Assembly (NCBI GenBank): GCA_029001845.1
Contig: JAREWP010000078.1
Span: 1-64,000 of the forward strand
From: Candidatus Magnetocorallium paracelense
GTDB taxonomy: Bacteria; Nitrospirota; Thermodesulfovibrionia; Thermodesulfovibrionales; Magnetobacteriaceae
DNA length: 64,000 nt
Direction of reading: 5' to 3'
Below the pieces are notes generated by a model. It was given only the letters and a program-made list of their open reading frames with translations, made no database searches and had not been told where the DNA came from. This document shows, piece after piece, positions 8,635 to 17,084 of the stretch. A program made the translations under genes and the position numbers. The first letter of the stretch is position 1. Each line of letters opens with the position of its first letter.

Positions 8635-9267
8635 ATGGAAAATAAGCAAAGTTATGATGGGAAAATAGAAACGAAAAACGGATGGCCCTTTTTTGATCCA
8701 AACCCATCAATAAATTTTGCTTTAGAATTACTATCGAAAGCCGGGCTCTCTCAGTATGCATTAATTGGCAAGCTTGCTATGTGGATACACATAGATGATG
8801 AAAGTCAACATGAGTTCACTAAGGATGTTGACTTTGCAGTACTGTTAAAGGACGCGAGTCACATTGAAGAGGAAGCCTCCAGGCAAGGGGTAAATTATAA
8901 ACACTTATATATTGGCGGTATCGCTATTAGAGATTTCGATGGAGAGACCCAAATTAACGTTGATTTTATTGATAGGCGCTTAGATCGAATCGATCCATTA
9001 TATGCGAAGGCGATTGAAGAGGCAGTTGAGATCCGGGGTAAATCCCTTTCAGTCGTTTCTCTGGAATATCTAATCGCAATGAAGGCTGTTTCAGGTGAAG
9101 AAAAAGATGATAAAGACCTAAAACTCCTGTTAAGTTTGAACAAAGCTAACTACCAAAAGGTAAGGGATATCGTAGAGAACTACCTTGGACCTGTTACCGC
9201 AAGGCGGCTGGATGTATTTGCCAGGGAAGCCGGGATATTACCAAGAAGGGGGCCTTATATTGATTAG
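8635..9267 (+). CDS. Nucleotidyltransferase-fold protein (AbiEii/MNT-like)
   Basis: The 210-residue protein has the pol-beta-type nucleotidyltransferase pattern. 'ALIGKLAMWIHIDD' is followed by 'FTKDVDFAVLL', giving the two catalytic Asp residues (DVD). A later 'INVDFID' can supply the third carboxylate. The rest is helical, with 'VVSLEYLIAMKA' as in AbiEii/AbiGii-type and related domains. Such proteins transfer nucleotides to RNA or protein targets, often as toxins of toxin-antitoxin or abortive-infection pairs. No antitoxin-sized partner is adjacent, so an orphan role is likely. A purine-rich AGGAAGAT lies 13 bases before the ATG. The flanking sequence is repeat-rich, consistent with an acquired gene. 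Confidence 0.72.
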   Translation: MENKQSYDGKIETKNGWPFFDPNPSINFALELLSKAGLSQYALIGKLAMWIHIDDESQHEFTKDVDFAVLLKDASHIEEEASRQGVNYKHLYIGGIAIRDFDGETQINVDFIDRRLDRIDPLYAKAIEEAVEIRGKSLSVVSLEYLIAMKAVSGEEKDDKDLKLLLSLNKANYQKVRDIVENYLGPVTARRLDVFAREAGILPRRGPYID

Positions 9268-9338
9268 TGAACATAAAAATGACGACGGGGTATTGATTTC
9301 TCTATCTTATCTTTTTTAAGCCAGCCATAAGTTCAAAA

Positions 9339-12300
9339 ATGAATAAACCGGTTATTTATATGTTTTCCGGACAGGGTTCCCATTATTATCGGATGGGACA
9401 GGAACTGTTTGAGAAGAATTCCACTTTTAAAAAATGGATGCAGTCGCTGGATCATATTGTAAAAGACCTGGTTGGGCTGTCGATTATCGATCGTTTATAC
9501 GATAAGAAAAATCGCAAGTCCGATCTGTTTAATAAGACAATAATCACTCATCCTGCAATTTTCATGACGGAGTATTCCCTGTACATGACTTTAAGCGAAA
9601 AGAGTATTTCTCCTGATTATGTTATTGGAGCCAGCATGGGTGAGTTTGCAGCGGCTGCTGTTTCCGGGATTCTCGATTACGAAGAGGCTCTCAAGGCAAT
9701 CATAAAACAGGCTGAACTTTTTGAAAATCTGTGTGAACGGGGAGGGATGACAACAATTGTTCATAAGCAGACTCTTCTCAATGAATCTCGTTTACATTTT
9801 AAATATCTAGAGCCGGCCTCTGACAATTATGACGGGCACTTTGTCGTTTCAGGCGGTAACGACCAGTTAAAAGAGATCGAGATGTTTCTGAAAGACAATG
9901 GAATCATATATCAAAACCTCCCTGTTTCTCAGGGATTTCATTCTTCTATGATCGATCCGGCTGAATCTGACTACTGCAAATATCTGTCAGCTATGAATTT
10001 TAAAACCCCTTTTATCCCCTTTGTATCCTGTGCAAAGACAGGAGTTGTCCCGTCAGTGAGCAAAACCCATTTCTGGGAAGTGGTAAGAAAACCGGTAGAG
10101 TTTCAAAAGACCATAAAGAAGTTCGAACAAAGTCAGAACAATATTTACATAGATCTGGGCCCGTCAGGCACTCTCGCTACCTTTGTCAAGTATAATCTGT
10201 CAAAGGATTCCGGATCTGAAATCTTCAGTATCATGACACCCTTCAGCAGGGATCTGAAAAACCTTAAAACAGTGGAAAGCTTCTTTTCTCCTTTAAAACA
10301 ATCGTATAATAGTGAACTTAGCAATAAAACAGCAACGAGAGGTAATGAAATGGAAAAATATGTATTACTCTTTCCCGGTCAGGGATCTCAGGTAAAAGGA
10401 ATGGGGAGAGTTCTGTTTGATAAATATCCTGATTTAACGAACCTGGCTTCTGAAATATTGGCGTACGATCTGAAAGAACTGTGCCTGAATGATCCCGATC
10501 AGAAACTCAATGAAACACAATATACCCAACCCGCTATATATGTTGTGAACGCCCTTGCCTTTTATCAGATGGAAGAGGAAGAGAGGAACACACCGGCCTT
10601 TGCCCTGGGGCACAGTCTGGGAGAGTATAACGCCCTGTTGGCTGCCGGAGCCTTTGATTTTGAGACAGGATTAAAACTGGTAAAAAAACGCGGGGAACTG
10701 ATGAGTGAAGCATCAGGTGGTGGTATGGCTGCTGTTATAGGGATTCCCCCGGAGGAGATAAGGGCGAAGTTGGAGGAAAACAGTCTGAGTGAAGTCTCTC
10801 TTGCCAATTACAATACCCCTACGCAAACGGTTATATCAGGGCCCGATGAAACCGTTAAAAGTGCTGTGTCTGTCCTTAAAGAGAGCGTGAAAAAAGTAAT
10901 GCCCTTAAAAGTGAGCGCTCCTTTTCACTCTCCATATATGGAAGATGCGTCAAAAACCTTTGGAGAGTTTTTGTCGGGCTTTACCTTTAATACTCATAAA
11001 TTCCCCGTAATTTCCAATGTAACGGCAAGACCCTATTTCCCTGAAAAGACAGGCGAATTGCTAACCAGACAGATTAACAGCTCCGTCCTGTGGATGGACA
11101 GCATTCGTTATCTCATGGGACGGGAAGGGGAGCTGAAGTTTACGGAACTGAACAGCAAGATACTGACTCGTATGGTGGATGAGATCAGAAAAAATTGTAC
11201 TCCCATAAGGGATGCTGAGATCACTGAAGAAACAAAAGAACCTGAATCCTCTGCTCCTGCATTTGCGGAAATATCTTCTAAAGAGAAAGAGGAGGATAAA
11301 GATAACCAGATGAAGAGTTCTGAAGAAAGTGTGTCGGAAATGAAAAAAGAGAAATCGTATCAATCACCTTTATCGGAAAGGGCCGTGAAAAAGATTACTC
11401 CCGAAATGCTGGGAAACGCCCGCTTTAGAGGGAAATACGGTTTAGAGTATGCTTACATAGCAGGTTCTATGTTTCGCGGAATCGGTTCCAAAGAGATAGT
11501 TGTAACAATGGCGAATACGGGCATGATCGGATTTCTGGGAACAGGCGGATTGTCGTTAAAGGAGATAGAAGAGAATATTCTGTGGATTCAGGAACAGCTA
11601 ACGGATAACCAACCCTATGGAATGAATCTGCTCCATAATATGATCGAGCCGAAGATAGAGGAGGATAGTGTCGATATCTTTTTAAAACACAATATACGAT
11701 TTGTCGAAGCGTCGGCTTATATGAGAATGTCACCGGCCCTTCTGCGGTATCGTATATCCGGTTTAAGGAGAAACGAAGAGGGTAAAGTGGTTTGTGACAA
11801 TCACATTATGGGCAAGTGCTCGCGGCCTGAAGTGGCGGAGCAGTTTTTGAGTCCCGCTCCTGAGAGGGAAGTGAAGAAGCTTTTTGATCAGGGGAAAATC
11901 ACAGGAGAACAGATGGAGATGGCTAAGGAAGCACCGGTGGCTAATGAAATATGTGTAGAAGCAGACTCCGGCGGCCATACGGATATGGGAATACCTACGG
12001 TGCTTCTTCCGGGAATGTTGAGTTTAAGAAAAAGAATGGAAGAGAAATATAAATATAGTGAGCCGATCTTTATGGGATTGGCCGGGGGGATAGGCTCGCC
12101 GCAGGCAGCTCTGGCGGCGTTTATTATGGGCGCCGATTTTATTCTGACCGGTTCCATCAACCAATGCACCGTTGAGGCGGGCAACAGCGATGCAGTGAAA
12201 GATATGCTTCAGGAGATCAATATCCAGGATACGGAGTATGCGCCGGCCGGAGATATGTTCGAATTGGGCGCTAAAGTCCAGGTATTAAAAAGGGGAGTGT

Positions 12301-12746
12301 TCTTCCCTGCGCGAGCCAACAAGCTCTATCAACTCTATACTCAATATAACAGTCTGGAAGAGATACCGGAAAAGACCAGAAAACAGATCGAGGAGAGATA
12401 CTTTAAAAAAAGTTTCGATCAGGTTTGGAGGGAAACGAGAGAGTATCTTACAGAGCAGAATATGACAGAAGATATAAAGAAGGCGGAAGTGAATCCGAAG
12501 CATAAAATGGCCCTGGTTTTTCGCTGGTATTTCAGCTATTCAACGAGAGTGGCCATGTCAGGCGACACCAACAACAGGGTTGATTATCAGGTTCACACAG
12601 GACCCGCATTGGGCGTATTTAACCAATGGGTAAAAGGGACAGACCTGGAAAGCTGGCGAAATCGTCACGTAGACAAAATCGCAAAAATGATTCTTACTGA
12701 AACAGCAAAATTGCTGGAAAAAGAGATTCATCAGTTTTTAACTTAA
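9339..12746 (+). CDS. AT-AT-enoylreductase tridomain protein (PksE/PfaD type, trans-AT family)
   Basis: The 1135-residue cytoplasmic protein has three domains. The first acyltransferase fold (1-300) has 'FSGQGSHYYRMG', nucleophile Ser99 in 'GASMGE' and a later 'QGFHS'. This is the variant linked to acyl-hydrolase (PedC-like) domains. The second (338-620) has 'FPGQGSQVKGMG', Ser426 in 'GHSLGE' and 'FHSPYM', as in malonyl-CoA:ACP transacylases. A charged Glu/Lys/Ser linker follows. Residues about 685-1130 are a PfaD-type FMN-dependent enoylreductase ('GLEYAYIAGSMFRGIGSKE', 'GGHTDMG', 'GLAGGIGSPQAA'). Such tridomain proteins serve trans-AT polyketide synthases and PUFA synthases, loading malonyl units, removing stalled acyl groups and reducing enoyl intermediates. 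No ketosynthase is in the window. An ATG at 10350 with a nearby AGAGG suggests a past or present internal start. Confidence 0.9.
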   Translation: MNKPVIYMFSGQGSHYYRMGQELFEKNSTFKKWMQSLDHIVKDLVGLSIIDRLYDKKNRKSDLFNKTIITHPAIFMTEYSLYMTLSEKSISPDYVIGASMGEFAAAAVSGILDYEEALKAIIKQAELFENLCERGGMTTIVHKQTLLNESRLHFKYLEPASDNYDGHFVVSGGNDQLKEIEMFLKDNGIIYQNLPVSQGFHSSMIDPAESDYCKYLSAMNFKTPFIPFVSCAKTGVVPSVSKTHFWEVVRKPVEFQKTIKKFEQSQNNIYIDLGPSGTLATFVKYNLSKDSGSEIFSIMTPFSRDLKNLKTVESFFSPLKQSYNSELSNKTATRGNEMEKYVLLFPGQGSQVKGMGRVLFDKYPDLTNLASEILAYDLKELCLNDPDQKLNETQYTQPAIYVVNALAFYQMEEEERNTPAFALGHSLGEYNALLAAGAFDFETGLKLVKKRGELMSEASGGGMAAVIGIPPEEIRAKLEENSLSEVSLANYNTPTQTVISGPDETVKSAVSVLKESVKKVMPLKVSAPFHSPYMEDASKTFGEFLSGFTFNTHKFPVISNVTARPYFPEKTGELLTRQINSSVLWMDSIRYLMGREGELKFTELNSKILTRMVDEIRKNCTPIRDAEITEETKEPESSAPAFAEISSKEKEEDKDNQMKSSEESVSEMKKEKSYQSPLSERAVKKITPEMLGNARFRGKYGLEYAYIAGSMFRGIGSKEIVVTMANTGMIGFLGTGGLSLKEIEENILWIQEQLTDNQPYGMNLLHNMIEPKIEEDSVDIFLKHNIRFVEASAYMRMSPALLRYRISGLRRNEEGKVVCDNHIMGKCSRPEVAEQFLSPAPEREVKKLFDQGKITGEQMEMAKEAPVANEICVEADSGGHTDMGIPTVLLPGMLSLRKRMEEKYKYSEPIFMGLAGGIGSPQAALAAFIMGADFILTGSINQCTVEAGNSDAVKDMLQEINIQDTEYAPAGDMFELGAKVQVLKRGVFFPARANKLYQLYTQYNSLEEIPEKTRKQIEERYFKKSFDQVWRETREYLTEQNMTEDIKKAEVNPKHKMALVFRWYFSYSTRVAMSGDTNNRVDYQVHTGPALGVFNQWVKGTDLESWRNRHVDKIAKMILTETAKLLEKEIHQFLT

Positions 12747-12780
12747 TTCATAAAACAAACCTGAAAAGGAGTCCTTTTCT

Positions 12781-12840
12781 ATGTCAAATTATAAAGGATT
12801 CAGAGGTGAGACTGATTTGAGCACGTTTTTAAACTCCTGA
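12781..12840 (+). CDS. Possible 19-codon leader or remnant ORF
   Basis: ATG at 12781 is preceded by AAAAGGAG at nine bases, the best ribosome-binding site in this locus. The frame encodes 'MSNYKGFRGETDLSTFLNS' and stops at 12840, only nine bases before the start of the acyl-AMP ligase gene. That large gene has no Shine-Dalgarno of its own. The peptide may therefore exist to couple translation, or may be the fused ends of a deleted gene. No homology is recognised. Confidence 0.35.
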   Translation: MSNYKGFRGETDLSTFLNS

Positions 12841-12849
12841 TCGAAAAAA

Positions 12850-15800
12850 ATGCATTCAATCGTAAAATCTCAATCAACCTTTCAACTTCAGACAATATTA
12901 CAAGTACTTGAAGAGCACTCAAAGGTTTCTTCTCAGGAAAAGGCTTACTACTATGTTAACCTTCCCGAAGGAAAACTCAGTTCGATAACATACCGGGAAC
13001 TCTTTTATAACTCTCTGATAACAGCTCATAAAATATCCCGTGTTTGCAAAAAAGAAAGTACGGCTGTTTTGATCTATCCCTCAGGTTTTGAGTTTATATA
13101 CACCTTTTTGGGTTGTCTTTATGCCGGAGTTATCGCGATTCCCATTGCCCTGCCCCGTAGAAACCAAAAGGTCGGACTCTTTGAGTCTATTCTTGATAAA
13201 ACAAAACCCTCTTTGTTACTGACATCCGAAAAAATCTATCACACCACAAAAAGAATAATCGATAACAGTGGTGTTTCCCCGATAACCTGGCTTGATACGA
13301 CTATATATCCACAGTCAAAGGAAAATTCTTTACCTTCCCAAATGAAGCTTCCTGAAATAAATGAAGGTGATCCTGCTTTTTTACAGTTTACATCAGGTTC
13401 TACAAGCTCTCCCAAAGGAGTCATGGTTTCTCATAAAAATATTATAAGTAACCAACAAGTCATCTATCAGGCCTTCAAACATAATAAAAATACTATAGGC
13501 GTAAGCTGGCTCCCCTTTTTTCATGATATGGGACTTATTGGCGGGGTACTACAGCCTTTATTCGGAGGATTTCCCGTATATTTGATGAGTCCGGAATCTT
13601 TTCTGCAATCCCCCATGTCCTGGCTGAAGCTCATTAGTTCGGTAAAAGCAACAACAAGTGTAGCGCCTAATTTTGCTTATGATCTGTGTGCAGACGCTAT
13701 CAGCGATGGAGAGATTGAAAATAATCTGGATCTCTCTTCATGGAATTTAGCTGCCAATGGAGCAGAGCCTGTTCGCTATAAAACCATGGAAAAGTTTTCA
13801 AAGAAGTTTGTTAATGTCGGTTTTAATAAGAGCGCTTTTTACCCTTGTTATGGAATGGCGGAGACCACTTTGCTTATAACAGGCCCTCGCCAACAGCCTT
13901 TTACACATATCACTGTAGACAAAAGTGTCTATTCAAAAGGAAAGCTTCTGAAAGACAAAAACAGTTCCTTTCCATTAGTGTCCTGTGGTTCGACCTGGAA
14001 TAGCCATAAGGTTGTCATTGTTCATCCCGATACCGGAGAAAAAATGCCTGAGGGAAATATAGGGGAGATTTGGTGTCAGGGAGATAGTATTGCAAAGGGG
14101 TACTACAAATCGGAACAGGAAACCAAAGAGACATTTGATTGTTATATTAAAGGTCAGGAAAGATCAGGCCCTTTTTTAAGAACAGGTGATCTCGGTGCTT
14201 TATTGGATGGAGAGCTTTATGTTACGGGACGCAGGAAGGACCTTCTTATTTTTAGAGGCGCCAATTATTATTCCCATGATATTGAGAGTGTCGTGTCATC
14301 ATCGCACGTTAGTTTTACAAAAATTTCCGTTGCATTCACTATATCAGATCCGGAACTTTCTGAAGAAAAATTGATTATACTTCAGGAAATCAAACGGGCT
14401 GACCTGAAAAAGATAAATTCCAATGAAATCTTTAGAAGAATCCTTGAGGAAGTTACCTTCCACTTTGGTATTCCTGTATATGATATTCTCCTTCTCAAGC
14501 CCGGTAAGATATTGCGAACATCGAGCGGCAAAGTAAAACGCCGGAGTAATCGTGAGAACTATTTATCAGGTAAACCGGATTTCATTGCCTCCCTGCTGAA
14601 TGAATCTCAACAAGAAATAACAGATAACCCCGATACTGCCTGTCCCACATCAATCGCCCCCTGGTTGAGCTGGTTAACAGGGGCTATCGCAAAACAAACC
14701 CCTCTTTCCGTTCGTCAGATCAAGCCGGAATCTTCTCTTGAAAGCCTTGGAATGGACTCGATTTCCATTTATAAATTAATTCAATATATAGATGATAACC
14801 TGGCAATAGCCATTCAGGTTGAACATATTTATGAGTTTTCTTCTGTCTATGACTTTGCGGTTTACTTATCAAACCAATATGAAGAAAAAGGAGATAAGAA
14901 TAATATCAGGTGGAGATTACCTGAAATCAACAAGCAGTTCTCTACAGGAAATAAAAGTCTGCAAAACCCTAAAAAAGTTGCTGAATTTTTGGCTAATGAG
15001 ATAGACCCTTTTCTAAGGAATTGGCAAAAAGGGATCATTGTAACTATAGCAACCATTGTTTTTAAAAGGGTATTCAATGCGATTCAAAAAAAGATGTCTA
15101 CCGAGCATATTCTGGAACGTTTACCTTCTTTGACGTCACTCCATTTTACCTCCTCCTCTATACCCTTTGCTCAGTCATTTTTCTTCTGCTCTTACAAAAA
15201 CAGCTATCAACCCTTGACGGAAAGTTTTACTTTTCTTTTATCTTCTCTTTCCTCGTTAATTCATTCCCTGAAGATAAACCGGGAAGACCCGCTGCATAAA
15301 AATGTAGATACGAAAAAGTTGTTTAACTCTTTTTTGTATCCGGCGGCTTCATGTTATGAATTGTGTGTTATTGAAGATGATAAGATTGAAAATCTGTACT
15401 TTTCAATTAATTTAAATGGAGATTTATATGAGTTAAAATTTGGGGAAAGCCTTGTATTAAACAATATAGAGAAGTTTATTGACCATCTTTCAGAGATTCC
15501 CCCTCTCTTTTCAGGCTTTAACCTGGGACGGCATTCACTTGGAAAGCATGGAGAGATCAAAGAGTTTTTGGAGCAAAACGGAGAATCCGGGAAAATGATA
15601 GAGTGGATTCAAAATTCTGTCTGTCACATCATACTTCTCCCTGAAATCACACCTGAAGATGTGAAGGGCGTATGTGAAAAATCCATTGAATTTCAGAGCT
15701 GTGGATGGGCGTTGAAAGGCATGCAGCTCTTTCTTTTTCAGGGCGGTTCTTATAGTTTTTGTGTTAATCACTTGGTAGCGGATGGATTTGATCTCAATCT

Positions 15801-16644
15801 TTTTCATACAAGATTTGCCCAAATCCTGAGTAACTATCAACAAGATGCAGGTCCGGCGTCTAAAAAGAAGCCTCCCCGGGAGATTATTTCCTGCCATGAT
15901 ATGACAAAAGAAAAAATCACCGCGCCATATTCATTTCATGATATCTCATTGCCGCACTTTTATAATCAGTTTCTGAAACCAAAGGACTTCCCCCACTTAA
16001 AGTGTTTTTTGCATTTATGTACTTTTGTTTCTACCTATAAAATGTGGGGAAAGAAACATACTATTCAGGAGTTTATTTCGTATAATAATTCTAAAGGAAG
16101 GGTAGGCGTTGTGTCTCTTAACTGTAAAACAGTAAATGATTTTGTTTCGGAACTGGATGGATTAAAAAGAACAGATCAGCTTTATAATCTCTATTGCAGC
16201 TTTTTTGACTTTTATACAGACAAAATAATGGATGAAAGATTAAACCACACTGCTGCATATTTACTCCTTCCCCTCCTTCTGTCAAGAGAGCACAACTCCT
16301 ATTTTGCCAGGAAATGGGAGCATAATCTTTGGCATCAACCCTATAAAGGGCAACTAAAAAATATCGATAATCTTTTTATCAATTTAGAGGAGGGCTCTTT
16401 TTTTTCGACACCTGAATCTTATTCCCCCATATTTATGGAAAAAGAGTATCAATTTAATGCTTTTAGAGCAGGGACAGGAAGCTCATTCTATTTTTATCTG
16501 AGTCAAAAAAAGAGTGTGATTCATGCAAGGCTTTTGAAGACATTAGGTGATTCGGCCAATTGTCTCATCTCCACTTTGGAATCTGTTCTTCATGATATGA
16601 CTTCAATATTAGAAACCTTTCATCATCTTAAAAAAAGCAGTTAG
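12850..16644 (+). CDS. Fatty-acyl-AMP ligase - ACP - acyltransferase-like protein
   Basis: The 1264-residue protein starts with an adenylate-forming domain of the FAAL type (about 1-590). It has the P-loop 'FTSGSTSSPKG' near 180, 'WLPFFHDMGLIGGVLQP', 'YGMAETTL' and 'RTGDLGAL'. The HDMGL pattern is characteristic of fatty-acyl-AMP ligases, which hand activated fatty acids to a carrier rather than to CoA. A carrier domain follows (about 600-680) with the phosphopantetheine serine Ser637 in 'LGMDSISIYKL'. The final ~550 residues are not a family I can name. They contain 'NHLVADGFD' (973-981), close to the HHxxxDG motif of condensation/CAT-fold acyltransferases, with His974 in the catalytic place. 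Inferred role: load a fatty acid and transfer it to an acceptor together with the AT-AT-ER neighbour. The last residues and stop codon lie within a family A repeat end. Confidence 0.87.
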   Translation: MHSIVKSQSTFQLQTILQVLEEHSKVSSQEKAYYYVNLPEGKLSSITYRELFYNSLITAHKISRVCKKESTAVLIYPSGFEFIYTFLGCLYAGVIAIPIALPRRNQKVGLFESILDKTKPSLLLTSEKIYHTTKRIIDNSGVSPITWLDTTIYPQSKENSLPSQMKLPEINEGDPAFLQFTSGSTSSPKGVMVSHKNIISNQQVIYQAFKHNKNTIGVSWLPFFHDMGLIGGVLQPLFGGFPVYLMSPESFLQSPMSWLKLISSVKATTSVAPNFAYDLCADAISDGEIENNLDLSSWNLAANGAEPVRYKTMEKFSKKFVNVGFNKSAFYPCYGMAETTLLITGPRQQPFTHITVDKSVYSKGKLLKDKNSSFPLVSCGSTWNSHKVVIVHPDTGEKMPEGNIGEIWCQGDSIAKGYYKSEQETKETFDCYIKGQERSGPFLRTGDLGALLDGELYVTGRRKDLLIFRGANYYSHDIESVVSSSHVSFTKISVAFTISDPELSEEKLIILQEIKRADLKKINSNEIFRRILEEVTFHFGIPVYDILLLKPGKILRTSSGKVKRRSNRENYLSGKPDFIASLLNESQQEITDNPDTACPTSIAPWLSWLTGAIAKQTPLSVRQIKPESSLESLGMDSISIYKLIQYIDDNLAIAIQVEHIYEFSSVYDFAVYLSNQYEEKGDKNNIRWRLPEINKQFSTGNKSLQNPKKVAEFLANEIDPFLRNWQKGIIVTIATIVFKRVFNAIQKKMSTEHILERLPSLTSLHFTSSSIPFAQSFFFCSYKNSYQPLTESFTFLLSSLSSLIHSLKINREDPLHKNVDTKKLFNSFLYPAASCYELCVIEDDKIENLYFSINLNGDLYELKFGESLVLNNIEKFIDHLSEIPPLFSGFNLGRHSLGKHGEIKEFLEQNGESGKMIEWIQNSVCHIILLPEITPEDVKGVCEKSIEFQSCGWALKGMQLFLFQGGSYSFCVNHLVADGFDLNLFHTRFAQILSNYQQDAGPASKKKPPREIISCHDMTKEKITAPYSFHDISLPHFYNQFLKPKDFPHLKCFLHLCTFVSTYKMWGKKHTIQEFISYNNSKGRVGVVSLNCKTVNDFVSELDGLKRTDQLYNLYCSFFDFYTDKIMDERLNHTAAYLLLPLLLSREHNSYFARKWEHNLWHQPYKGQLKNIDNLFINLEEGSFFSTPESYSPIFMEKEYQFNAFRAGTGSSFYFYLSQKKSVIHARLLKTLGDSANCLISTLESVLHDMTSILETFHHLKKSS

Positions 16645-16668
16645 CAATCGACTATCAGTAGTCAGCTC
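16628..16668. repeat. Partial family A repeat overlapping the end of the FAAL gene
   Basis: CTTAAAAAAAGCAGTTAGC and the following bases match a family A terminus. The stop codon of the preceding gene (16642-16644) lies inside it, so its C-terminal Lys-Lys-Ser-Ser is encoded by repeat sequence. Confidence 0.7.
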
Positions 16669-16726
16669 ACATTACAAATCATAACCACATATGATACAAA
16701 ACATTTCAGAGTGAAAGCATTTTTAT

Positions 16727-16893
16727 TGTAATTGTTCACAGGGGTCGGAGATCAGAGGTCTGTTATATATGTTAAAGTCTTATTCCGATCAAAACAACGG
16801 TCAATACAAGTAAATGATAACAAAACAAGCAATAGATTCGGAAATCATAGCAATAACTGACCTCTGATCCCTGCCCCCCGTGAACTGTTACTG
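16727..16893. repeat. Dispersed repeat family B, copy 1
   Basis: TTGTTCACAGGGGTCGGAG at the left and the complementary right end (CTGACCTCTGATCCCTG...GTGAACTGTTAC) form ~35-base inverted termini. Two further copies lie at 25729-25938 and 26547-26737. No gene is present in 16645-17084. After this repeat, 16960-17070 is a more GC-rich leader with small hairpins (CAACCGGTTG; GGGTTAGCAACCC), which I could not assign to a known RNA. Confidence 0.85.
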
Positions 16894-17084
16894 TTATTTT
16901 ATGATAAGCCGATCTCAGCGCATTATTGTGGCAGGTTAAAATACTTTTTTATGGTAAATTATACAAATAAGAAAGTTAACAGAATTGAAATCAACCGGTT
17001 GCAAGGAAAGCAAGGCCGGGAGCCGTTTTGTTGAAAATTAGTAAGTTGGGTTAGCAACCCTTAGCCTTTGAGGAGGATTGAGCA

